From: Ifrita kowaldi
Lineage: Eukaryota > Chordata > Aves > Passeriformes > Cinclosomatidae
Assembly (NCBI GenBank): GCA_013398055.1
Contig: VZRS01009624.1
Location: 124,001-188,000, forward strand
Direction of reading: 5' to 3'
DNA: 64,000 nt
Part shown: one piece after another, positions 37,156 to 48,966 of the stretch
How the letters are laid out: each line of letters begins with the position of its first letter
Numbering within the stretch: position 1 is the first letter of the stretch
Notes under the pieces: generated by a model
What the model was told of the DNA's origin: nothing
Database searches by the model: none
Seen by the model: the letters and a program-made list of their open reading frames with translations, nothing else
Program-made: the position numbers and the translations under genes

Positions 37156-40080
37156 CAGAGCCCCCACAGGGAACACGAGGTTTCCAAGTGCCAGCAATGC
37201 CCACTGCAGGTGCCGTGCTCGGAGCACGCCAGGACTTCCCAGCGGTGACAGTCGGTGACAGTGTCAAACCAAGCTCAGCACCGAGGGCCTCCCAGCCGGG
37301 CTGGACACCAAAAAGCCGTGGTGGCACAGAGACTGTCCTGTTGCAGAGCAGGTGCTGCTCAGGCAGGGATGTTCCAGCCCTTGGGGGACTTTCTTAGATC
37401 TCTGGGACCAGCGGGGGAGCAGGAACCCCCTTTGCTGAGGAGACCCTATGAAAACATGAAGAGGGAATCCTCAATCATCTTCCTGCATGCTCCCATCAAA
37501 CCATTCTCTGTTAGGCAGCCATGACTTTGCTAACCTGACTGATCCATAATTCATAACTAATATCCATGCTCAATAATTACAGTGTTAATATTTTGGTAAT
37601 TTGGAAGTACCTTTCTCCAGCAGAGTTCAGCCTGTGCCACTAAATAATGCACAATTTAAGTGTTCATGAACAAAACCGTTCTCTCTCCTTTTTCTTTTCC
37701 TTCCCCATTCATACCTCCAAAGTGTTTTCAAAATGTTAGGGAAAAGAGGAATCTGAAGAGGGAATCTCATTACTTCAAGGCAGAATTAAAAAATTATGAA
37801 ATGCATAATGCCCAATTTATCACTCAAAGCCAACTCTGCAGTACAGACACGCTGAAAGCCCTTCACTCTCTAATCACTAATAGGTAACACTATCAAATTC
37901 AGCCCTACACTCCATTAGAATTGCAGTAGAAAAGCATTTAGTCTAATGCCCAAAGACAGCTCACCAAATACTGCTCACTTGGCTCAAAGACAAGGCTGAA
38001 GATGTTAATAATTTGAAAGCTTCCTTAACCAGCGTGCTTTATCAATATGCCCAGAAAATGAAATAAAATACAGAATTTCTGTAGATTAAAAAAAAAAAAA
38101 TCTAACTTGTACTCAGCCCAAGAAGTGTGACTTTTTCCCAGATTTGTGAATTACCCGTGGATGTCTTGCTGTCCCAGCTGCAGAGCCCATCATCTCCCAG
38201 TTGCAAACCACAGGAATCACTTCCATTCCTTCCTTCCGACCACATTCATTTCAGGCTTGCTTGTAGCAGGATTTTTTTAATGTCCTCATTTCCTAATTCC
38301 TCATTTTCCCATCAGTCTCCCCAGCACCACAAATGTGCAGTGTTGGCAGGGCAGTGATGAACTTCATCCAATCTTCTCTCTCAGCTGTGCCTTCTTTCCT
38401 TGACCTCCTCCAAGGGAAGGACAGGCAGAGACACCAAGCCTCTGTGACCAGGTCCAGTGCTCATGTCCTCTCTTTTCATGTTATTTTCAACCTCAAACTT
38501 CAGATTTTCTGGGGTTTTCTTACTCTCCAGAGTAAATATCACTGATAGAGCATCGCAGTAGAGCACCCAGAGCCGGAGCAGAACCACCCAGCTGCAGGCA
38601 GCAGCACAGTTGTGATGGGGGGGGATGTAGCAAACACCGAGTTTACACACAGACAGAGACACTGTGAGCTGGTGACAAGTAGTACAAAGACTTATTTGAT
38701 GCAAAGACAGAATGACTGCATTGCTTATGTCAAAAAAAGATCAGTGGAAGCATAACAACAGAGCATTCTGCATGCTACACACACCGCGTAAAGCACAAAA
38801 AATACACTTTATGTTTCCTGCGCTTTTCTAGCCTGGTTTCCCAGGAAAAAAACAAGAGCTGTGCAATTGTTCTGTCACTCATTGCTTCCCCAAATAACTT
38901 TTGAACCTGTTGGCTGATCTCAGGTTTGACAGATAGGCTGAGGTCTCAAAGGGATCACATTCCTATCAGATGCGTGAAAATAACAGAGACTCTGCGCGGT
39001 GCCTTTGCCGAGCTGCCCCCCGCGCCGTGCCTGCCTCTGCTCTGAACCTCAGGGGTACCAATTAGCCCACGAGCCAGAGCAGCTCTGTGGAGCAGGGAGC
39101 AGCTGGGGGAATGCTTGCTTGCATCTTCAGACAACGCTCCCAGCACAAACAACGGTGTGTGCGCTCCGGCCGTGGGATGCGCTGGGAGGAGGGCTCAGTG
39201 CTCCAGCCACAGGACACAGCCAGATGAGAGCTCAGATCCATCCTCCTCCGAGCACAGAAATGCAGAGCAGAATCCCAAAATGCCTGTGCTGGCAGCCCAA
39301 GCTGGCCTTGGTGGGTTTGGTGCTTTCTTTGTCCTCAAACACCAAGTCACTGGTGGTGTCTGTGAGCTCCCGTGTGCTGTTGGTGACAGAGCCCCAAGGA
39401 TTGTCCTGTCCTCCCAACGCTCAGCAATAAATGACATTTCCTTCCTCGCCCTCCCCTGCCTGCCCCTCAGAGCTGCGAACAGCAATTCAACCCCTGAGCT
39501 CCTAAAGAAGACGTGCATTTTCTTGCTGGCATCACCAAAAACATAGAGAAGTGCTGCCTGGCAAAGAGTAGGATTTCTGTTCAGTTTTAAGGGGATGTGT
39601 ATGACAGGGCAGCTACAGAACTCTCATTCTAATAGCCAATGCTGCTAATTAAAACTGTTTTGGAAGATGTGCAGCCAGCATATAAATCACCCCTCTATAT
39701 GCTATAAATAAGAGGCAGATACGGAATTGAATAGCTCCCATTTGTCAACGGAATGAAGAGATTTGATTGTGTCTTTTTGAATAATAAATCCAGACATACC
39801 TAGCAGGGCACGGAGAGTTGCTCCAAGTGTCTCTTTTATCAAACAACAATGATTATATTATAGGGTTTGCATTATGGGCCATCATCCATTTCTCTTGTTT
39901 TCTCATTTATTGCTGACATCCTCCCTCCCAGATGAAACATTTTGCTCAGAATGTGCTCATGCAAAGATCTCAGGAGCCAGGCAGGAGTGAACACTACTGA
40001 GTTTCCTGATGCAGTGTGCACCTACCAGGATGTATCACAGAGCAGAAGGGAGTTTTGCAGGGAAACTGAGCTGTGGAAGC
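37156..40080. other. Non-coding stretch with a CpG-enriched patch
   Basis: No gene is supported. A 13-base A run is at 38088-38100. CpGs cluster moderately at about 38995-39250 (around 14 in 257 bp). The overlapping 143-codon plus-strand frames there look like by-products of base composition. Confidence 0.5.
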
Positions 40081-40124
40081 CTAAATACACAGCTTTTTCA
40101 CCCTAAATACACAGGTTTTTCATC
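40081..40124. repeat. 22-bp tandem duplication
   Basis: Two adjacent copies of a unit starting 'ctaaatacacag' and ending in a T run plus 'cacc/catc' (40081-40102 and 40103-40124), differing at about two positions. A small local slippage or duplication event. Confidence 0.85.
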
Positions 40125-40331
40125 CTATCCTTTTTTCCATAGCACTTCTAAAGGACACTCAAAATGCACTGGGCATCAGACAGAGGAGAGTCACATCATT
40201 CTTACTGGCAATGGATGTCCATTTATGCAAAACAATGCAGAGAACCAAAGATAAATTCCTGAAGATCATCTTAAAACATCACTGAACAATGGAAACTCCA
40301 AAGGCATCCACCCACGAGAAGCAGATTCTTC
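40125..40331. other. Short non-coding spacer
   Basis: No feature is recognised between the small tandem duplication and the trinucleotide repeat. Confidence 0.5.
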
Positions 40332-40363
40332 ATAATAATAATAATAATAATAACAACAACAAT
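40332..40363. repeat. Compound (ATA)n(CAA)n microsatellite
   Basis: Seven ATA units plus one base, followed by about three CAA units. It is a likely length-polymorphic marker. In an adjacent 60-codon frame it would encode a run of asparagines, but that frame is not a credible gene. Confidence 0.98.
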
Positions 40364-43300
40364 ACCTTGCTCCTGTGTGGAAATCTCTTTTCAACCATGA
40401 ACACTACATTCCACTCACAGCCACCATATCTTTCTCACTGCAAAAGAAACAAACAAATGGGCACCAATTAGAGAAGGGCATTTATTAATGCTAAGTTCAT
40501 AGTAGCTTCGAATCTTGCACGTGCACTCATAAAACAGAAGATTTAGGATTCCCTGTCACATGGAAGGCTGCAGAAGGTTAATTGAGTTCACTGTAGAAGT
40601 ATCATTACCTCTATAACACACCTGAGGAAAAAAGGCACAGCAGTCAGGTTATGAAGATAGATTTATTTTAAGCCTTTAAAACTATTTGTCAAATTTTTGC
40701 CCTCTAACAGGGTGAGGATTCCTCTCACTTTGTCCCTAAATTCCAGTGCAGCTGAACAGCAACTTCCACAGCAATTCCCTCGACCAGGTTTCACACCTTC
40801 CCACAAAGAGATGCCCTTGTCCCACCCACCGATAGACTGAGACACAGAGAAGTCGTGACCTCTGGCGTGTATTCCTAATTTCCCAAAGGAAAAGCATTCT
40901 CTGGGATGGACCACGGGATTTCCTCTGCCCTGCTGAAAGAGCAGCTGCTGGCCGGGTAACAGCGAAAGCAGCTCAAGGGGCTGCAGAGAATTCCTATGGG
41001 CTGTGCCTTTATCTTTGCTTCTGCTGGGGCTTAAAGGGAGGAAAAACAAGGGAGAAATCTTCCCGTCTGGGATCCCTCATCCCCCCCCTTCCAAAACGGC
41101 AGCAACAGCCTATGGTCCCCTCAATACCACTGGGATAAACAGCATCCTTGTGGCCTGCTCCTCATCTGCTCAAGCTCTGATGTGTGCTTATTTTACCAAC
41201 AATAACTGTAAACCGGGATGATTTTATTATTTTGGGGTTATGTTTGCCAATAAAAAGGAAAAGACAGCGCGGGCTGAAAGAATTTGATGGCTGCGCATTG
41301 ATTTTGAAATCCCAGCCTGCCTCCCGAGGTGCTCACCTGGCTGTCTGCCCTCCCCTTGGCTCCCTGGAGCTTCTGAGTCTAAATAATGTTCTAGGCACCG
41401 CAAGCCAGGCCATGGCTCCCATGCCACCAGCTCTGCAAAGACTTTGCAGTCACTGTTTAGTGCCTGCTGATGACACAGAAGCTACTGCAGAGCAATTCAC
41501 AACGCGGGCACACACACACAGAGCACAAAGCAGGCAGATGGGACTCGGAGCACAAAGAGGATAAAACATCATTTTAACAAAATCCATTTGTTCAGATGAC
41601 CCGAACTCGAAATTAAGGTGTTAAAATCCAAGACAAAGAGGATTTCTGATTGGCAGCCAGTGATGTCAGCCCTGTGCCAATTATAGAGGGAATTCATGTG
41701 GCTGCCTTTAAAAAGAAATAATTCCCTCTCTGATACAGCAATAAGACATTGTAGACAGCCCATTTGCAGGGGATTACACGGCACTTCTCAGGTAGTTAAA
41801 GTCACTGAGCCTTTTGACCTTGTGCCTCCTAACACTACTGGAGGCACAATCACCCAGGGACGCGCTGCTTATCATGTGTGTCTTATCGCTTAAACAAAAC
41901 CCAGCCACCCAGCAACCTGAGCCCGCCACCTCGGGCTCCTGGGCTGTGAATTATTGCTCCGAAACAACACGAACATAATAAACAGCGCTATTTATTAGCT
42001 TATTCTATGATTTCAGAGACGACTACACAGACTGAGAAACTAGAGGAAGCCTGTGCCAGGCCGGAGTGAAAGCATTTCTCAGGTCACTGCCTTAAACACA
42101 GATATTTCGTGCTACGACGATGCTTGTGCGAGTAAATCTTTGCACGTTGCGATCTTGAAGTGGCTGGAATTAATCGTCCCTCCAGATGGGATCCGAGCTC
42201 ACTCACTGCCATAACGTTCGGCAGGTAATGAACACCAGGCAAGGTGAAAATTGATATCAAGAGCACTTCTAAGAGCTAAAAATTTAACACCTAAATTGGA
42301 AATCAATATATGCTGTAAGTATTGATCAGCAGAACAGAAATCCTCGGGTTTTTGCCTCTGCTGAGTGGATGCTGTCAGAGGTTGAGCTGAAGCTCCACTG
42401 AAACACCCTACTTTAACAGCTATTTTAAAAAAAGCACAAAGCAACCCAACCTTATGCTTTATGGAGTGATCATCTAACCCTTCCACAAGTGCACCTGCAC
42501 AGAACAACCAGGAATGTGCCAAGCCAGATGTCAGCGGTGACTTTTTTACTGTCCCTGAGTTTTGGAAGTCATGCTGTTGTCCTCAAGGCGAACGGAAGAA
42601 TCCAGAGGTGAGGAGCAGCACCTTTGAGGAGCAGCGCCTTTGGGGAGGATGGATGGCCCTCGGTACAGGCATGGGAAGGACACATCTCTGCCAGGTGATG
42701 GAGCATGCGGCAAAGATTTTGAGCTTGCTGAGCACATGGAAGCCCAGGTCTCACCTCTGCAATGCAGGTCACAGCTCTTTTTCTTACTGTGCTTGCACAA
42801 ATTGTGGCAACTCTGCTGCTTTGGGAGGGGGGATCTCTGCACAGTGCCCTGCTCTGGTGGGGACACAGCTCCTTGGGTCAGTAGTAGGTGAAGAGCAGCT
42901 GCAGAATGTGTCATCCCGTGCTGTGTATCTGCTCAAAGCAAGCTTTTCAGACACGCTGATGAATGAAAGAGCCGTGAAAAACAAATGTCTCATTGTTTGA
43001 ATCTTCCAGCCTGCAAGGAAGCAGGAATTTCTGTGCACTACATCAAAGAAACACTTGACCCTATGTGATCAATTCCTCCTCCTAATTATTACACACTGAA
43101 AGACCTGAACTTCTGAGAAATCTCCCAGGTGAAAAGAGGCAAGAATATCTCAGAAAAGGTTAGAAAATCCGTACATTTCTATAAATATTTGTTGGTCTGC
43201 ATTCCTTTAACTTTGCATGATTAAATACAGCCTGCTTCTGTTCTTCCACTTTATCCTCCGGGGAAATTTATCATCAAAATTATTGTACAGCATTCATTAC

Positions 43301-45014
43301 TCTAGCCTCATTTAAAACCTTGCCCTACTTATTATTTAGGCTGCAAAAAAAATGTTGCTTTGTATAGTATTTCCTATAATAGTCTCAATCATTACATTTA
43401 AAAGATTGCTCTAAGGCAGCTTAGCCTGCATTAGAGGAAAATAAAGTGGAATGCCATAGTTAAGTGTTACAGTTCTAATTCAGCTTTTGTTTCCCAAATC
43501 ACAACAATGCAATGTTTCAGTTCCTTAAAAGGCTCTCGCTGCTCATTAGCAGCACCCAGGACTTCAATCCCTGGATTTCAAAGGGACACCCAATGGTTCT
43601 TCTCCAGCTTAAAAAGTGGCGGGGAAAGACAGAAGGATGGGAAGGAATGGAAGGGAGGCAGGAGGTTCCATCAGTTCAGAGGTGGGGCGGTCTTTTAAAT
43701 CAGTGGTGCAGGGAATGCACTGAGCTGTGACAGTCAGAGCGGCAGGGAATGCAAACGAATTATGTTTGTTTAACCCTTACTCCAAATTTCTGTTTAGGAC
43801 AGAGAGACAGACATGGCAATGGAAAAGAAACAAATGCAGCGTTTAAATGGAAGGAAAAAAACTGAACTTAAATCCCAGTAGTGCTACATGAAGCCTCTTA
43901 ATTTGGGTTCCTTCGCTAGTGGGGCTGCTCTGATGCTGAGTACCATTGCTGGCCTTTTAGCTAACACTATGTATGTGTTTGTCTAGCCCTTCTGTGCTTC
44001 TGAGAAAGCACAGCTGGTCCTGCACTGCGGACCCTGCTGGGGAGGGGATCAGGGAGAAGGCAGCTCCTCCCCCTTAGCAGCTCCACCATGATCTCCTCCT
44101 CCATGGGCTGCAGAACCAAAGACTTCTGTTTCTGCTTTGACCACATCAAACCCAAATTGGAACATCAGGGCGGGCAAAAGCCACTCATTAGCACGGAACA
44201 GTTTTTGGAGGTTATGTCATGTATTTATTGTTTAGGTTGTTCTGTCCTCCCTCACTGCCTTCCCTGGACCTGACCGACCTCAGTGGCTTTTTGCTACCTC
44301 AGACCTGACTGCCCTTCCACCTCTCCTCCATTCCAAATCAAAGACCTGATACAGGACTTGGGAACACACAAGGAACCCCTGGTACAACCCTCTACAATGA
44401 CGAAAATTCCCCAGTTATTCCTAATCTTCCCTTCAGGTTTTGATTCCTGACTCTACTTTTCCGTTTCACTCACCTACCTTGTCTTTCTGGCTGTTTTCTA
44501 CAAGGGTCCTTACAAAGCCCTTTCAGTATCGTAAATAAATGAGATAAGCTGGCTCCTCTCTCCTTCTTTCGTATTGACAAGTTCAAAGACTTCCAAGAGA
44601 TTAAGAGAGAAAGACTGTAAGTGACCTGCTGGGTCATCAAGCCCAGGCTTTTCCTATCACTTCCAGCCATATCCTACACTACCTTTCTACTGGATAAGCC
44701 TGATCTTATCAGCATCTCCCAAATGTTTCCTTTTTTTTCTGCTCCTTATCATTTGAACCAGTTTACGAGGTACAAATGAAAGGCTTAGTGGTCCGTTAAC
44801 TCCCTGGATCATTTTCTTCCTGGTGTCACCAGAAGGCATCTTGTCCCTTCTATCCATGGAGAACACACATTCCTCATCACCCATGGGAAGAGAAAAAGGT
44901 GAGTTTTGGTGGAAGGAAGGGAAGGGAACAGGATGGTGGGCTTAATGTTCATACAAGATGTTCTGCCAACTCTGGTACATGCAAACTGGTGGAAAAATGA
45001 AAATTCCTATTTTA
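40364..45014. other. Non-coding stretch
   Basis: About 4.6 kb without a supported gene. Sequence at about 41620-41800 is repeat-free with mixed TAAT and CCAAT-like motifs and could be regulatory, but nothing beyond appearance supports this. A 130-codon plus-strand frame (42608-43000) is overlapped by several frames on both strands and is unrecognised. Confidence 0.5.
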
Positions 45015-45113
45015 TCATAGAACCACAGAATCCCAGAATGGTTTGGGTTGGAAGTGACCTCAAAAATCATTCAGTTCCAACCCCCCCTGCCACGGGCAGG
45101 GACACCTTCCACT
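45015..45113 (-). mobile_element. CR1 LINE 3'-end scrap
   Basis: The reverse complement of an avian CR1 3' end: 'catagaaccacagaatccca' (octamer tail), 'gaatggtttgggttggaag', 'ccctgccacgggcagggac' and 'accttccact'. Only the terminal ~100 bp remain. Confidence 0.95.
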
Positions 45114-48100
45114 GGAGAGAGTGGTCGAGCGAGGGATCAATACTTTCCTGGGCTATTATTTTATCATTAGACTTCACAGATAAATAAATATTGTTTTCTT
45201 TTTTACCACTAATTGTATGGATTCAGAGCTAATAGTGAAAAATATGCAGCATCCTGCTATTTGTCATGCACAAACACAGCTTTCCCACAGTTCTGGTCAG
45301 CAGAGGCTGTTCCTGATCGGTTCCGAGGAGTGTCCCTGTGCTGCCGATGCTGGAGGGACTGTGCTCATTAGCTGTGCTGTGCTGATGGGGCAAATCACCC
45401 TCCACCAACCCCACAGCCACCCCAACACCGAGCTCTGAGTGCCAGCAGCTGCTCAGCACACCCAGATGCACGTTGGCAATCCCGCTGCCTTTCAACAAAA
45501 TCCATTTGGAAACCCCATAACGCTAAAACGCCCCTATGGCCACAAAAGGGGCTTTCCCAGGAGGGAAGCATTTCGTGCAGCCTCTCCCCAGCAGTCAGTT
45601 AAATGCATGAAAAGCTTCAGGTTTGTAGCTGGCTGCAAAGAGCAGCAGACACCTCTCCCAAAGCGGATGCCCTTTGGTTCAGGACCAGGAGAGGTCGAGC
45701 GTCACCGCAGTTCTCCGGTCACAGGCGGTTTCCAGGGAAGCAGAGCCGCAGCCCATGGACCCACGTGCTACACAAACTAACCAGGTTACAGCACTCAGAC
45801 ACGAGGCAGCAGCTTGTCACCCCCCCTGGGTCCCCAACAGCCCAAACCTCCTCCTACACACAGCAAACATTTCAATAGGACACGATTTCAGTTCCTTTGG
45901 TGCAACCAAAACATCTCCCCAAACCAGGTCCCTGGAGCAACCTTGAGAGCCCACAGGGCTGTGCAGGGCTTGAACTGGGGGGCAGTCACTAATGCAGCAA
46001 AAATGAGGATTGGGGTGAAGCTGAACAGATCCTCAGTGCTTGGAGGGGAAGGGGAGGAAGAAATTTGGATTATTTTTTTTTTTAGCGATGCATTAATTCT
46101 ATAATTCACCGTACAACTTTATTTTCTTCAGAAAAAAATAAGCGTACTCTTTGTTTTCTGCAATAAATTGGCACTGCCCTCTCTTTTATCAACCAAATCT
46201 ATCTATACTTGGAGATTCTGAAATACAGCAAAACCCTTACGTAAGCATTTAGACAAAAAAAGATTAACCAAAACACTGGCAACTTAACATGAGTCCCATG
46301 GAGAGCCCCTCTGTTATAGCCTGACCACAACTCCCCATTCCCAACCACCCTGCACTGCTGGGCAGGGAGGAGCTAGAGGAGTTGGGCACGAAGGAATGGA
46401 CTGGGAAGAAGTGGAAGCACATGTATTAGTTTTTGTCTTTGTTTCTCACCATCCTGCTCTGTTTTTAAGTGCCAGTAAATGAAAACAGTTTTCCCCAAGT
46501 CCACTCTGTCTGTATCCCACCGTTTCCATGTGAGAGCCTTAACAACACCATCCACTTCCTGACCCCCAGATGACTTTCAACAGCAGAAAGGGAAACTACC
46601 AGCACTCAGGGGATGGTTGGGGGATTATCACCTGGTTGTCAGAAGATGACTCACAGAAATCACACACCTCCTTCTCCATCTCACACCAGAAGCAACGAGC
46701 TGTCAGGTTGGCAAGAGTCTTTTGTGTCCCAGACCTTCCAAAAGAAATGACTTCACACATTTTTAAGCAGAAAGGTGCAGGTCTCTAAGTTGAAGGTACA
46801 TGTCTTTTTCTGTGGTCCTTTTTGCAGATTTTACAAGAGGTCAACCAGTAAAACTAAGTGGTCAGACCATCAAATGCTTGCTGTGCTTGAGGTGGCTGAT
46901 TTTGACTTCTGAGTAGCTGGATCTATTCTCTGTCAGTTCACTGTCACCTTCCCCTCCCCAGTCTCCGAGTCTCTTGTCTGTTAAAAATGAAAGGTTCTGA
47001 ACAGGAGCGAAGGTCATCTCTGCCTGTGCTTCTGTTCCACAGCCAGTGTTGTAGAACAAATACTGATGAGGATCATGATGATAATGAGGAAAATAATAAT
47101 GAGCATTGATCTCAATGGAGATGCTCCTCCGTTCTACCCAGGCCACTGAGATGAGACTCAGGAATCCCCAGACATAAAGGATGTGTCACACTAAACTTTA
47201 ATTAACAGCAAATCACAACCCAAATGACATATTCCCCCCCTCGCACTCTCAATTTTCATAACTGACTTCTCACAACAAAACTCCAGGGGACATTTGAAAC
47301 TAGAGAAGAAAGCAAAAAACTTCTGCCTCCACGTACAGCTGGTTACGCCGAGGGAGTCAGGCAGCCACGGTTCCTCTCTGATTTTCTACAGCATAAACCA
47401 TGAGCAACTTCAGCCTAGTCCATGGAGAGACATCAGCAGAGATGAGAGAATCAGCTCTGGCACTGTGGTATTTCACAGCTTCCCCTGCTAACGGTGCCCT
47501 GGGTGTCACTGAACACACCCCACGCTCCCACAGCTCAGTCGGGTGACACTTTCCACTCCTCCAGCACCGTCCTGCAGCACTTTCCCAACACAAACAAATG
47601 AACTTGGGTCACTCAGGAGAGCACTGTGAGGGACAGCCTTGCTGGCCAGGTCCCCTTGTTCTCAGCAAGGAGCACTGGGGTCAGCTGTGGCGCCATGGCA
47701 CAAGCAGCTCTACAGATTCCCAAGGCTGCTCCCAACTCCTGTCAGGATCAGAAGAAATCGATGCTCAAGGGAAAGTCATGTAGCTGTAAGTAATCAAAAA
47801 GTAGCGTTCAGGACTGAAATATTTACTTTTCAGATGTGATTTCTGCTGGTGGTGTTTCTGTAATATAAATATTTTAATCTTGCTTTCAAGTGCCAGACTT
47901 TTCAGTTTTTTTCCCAATAAATTTGAAGTATTTTTTGATTGACACACTCTTCTATAACTGCTCATACAAGGCACCAGGCAGGAAAACATGGGTTCCCTTT
48001 GTGTCAAAGCCTAAGGGAGATCTTGTTTATGAAAAAGTGCAACATGTAGAATCCTTTAAAAGACTTTTTTTTTAGTAACTACCATAAGCCATTGACTCAT

Positions 48101-48814
48101 TTTACAGACTAAGTAGGAGGAAGTGAGGAATATCTGAGGCTATTCCATGCATTTATATCCATTACATATTAACTCATTTCATATTGATCATGGAAAGAAT
48201 AAATTGTTCAGATTAAATCAATCTCCAGCGGGATAAGGTCACAGGCTTGTGCTATTAACTGCAATTGGCCACTCAAGAAGGTGATACCAGCAGAATGGTT
48301 AAAAAACCCAGGTACATCTTCCAGTGAGAACATGTCCCATAAATATTCCCCATGGAAAAGTTCAAGCAAAGCCACAGCTAAATTCAGAGTACAACAGGAA
48401 ATAGGTAACAGGAGTTTCAGAGCTATTTTTCAGCCATCTCTCCTCCCTGCAAGCAGCTTCTACCCAATGAAGAACAGCCCTTCGTGACACGAGGAGATTC
48501 AGCTGATGAAGCGAAGACTCAAAACAGAAGGACACGAAGCTGCTCAGCCCCATCCCTCCTGCCTGGCTCTGCATGGGCAGAATCAACATTTGCAGCACTG
48601 GGCAGACCAGCAGCAAGGAATTCCTGATCCTACCTTTGGGAGAAATAAATAATCATGTTTTTTTTAAATAACTGAGAAATAAAAGGCCAAGTTTGAATAA
48701 AATTCAAGCCAAGCCAGTATTGCAAATCATAACTTAGGCAGCTCGGAGTGCAGTAAGACAGGGATCTGTAACCTAATTGAAGTGAATAGCTTGAAGTGCT
48801 CTGCTATTAGAGAA
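45114..48814. other. Non-coding stretch
   Basis: No gene is supported. T runs lie at about 46072-46082 and 48065-48075, and a loose GAT/AAT-rich patch at about 47062-47102. CpG is slightly raised at about 45685-45765. A weak MIR-like segment near 48100 was not accepted. Confidence 0.5.
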
Positions 48815-48966
48815 TCAAAGCTCTGGCATCTCTGCTGCAGTATCTGTGAAACAGCAATAACAGTGTTTGCCCACCTCACAGAGATAATAGAAGTGGTTAC
48901 GTTTGTGCAGAAATGTGATCGTGTAAAAAGAGCTGTGGTATAAAAGTGCTAAATATTATTATTAGG
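48815..48966 (+). mobile_element. MIR/CORE-SINE-type 3' region relic
   Basis: The sense-strand order fits the 3' half of a MIR-type SINE with its L2-like tail: 'tatctgtgaaacagcaataa' (usual form atctgtaaaatgggaataa), 'cccacctcacagag' (usual form cctacctcacaggg), a purine-rich core, then 'gtataaaagtgctaaatatt' followed by ATT repeats, which is the typical tail ending in a small tandem. The tRNA-derived head is missing or too worn to recognise. Confidence 0.62.

Noticed and set aside
48090..48125. 'cattttacagactaag' resembling an antisense MIR start
   Set aside because: Match fails after about 15 bp; too short to separate from chance.
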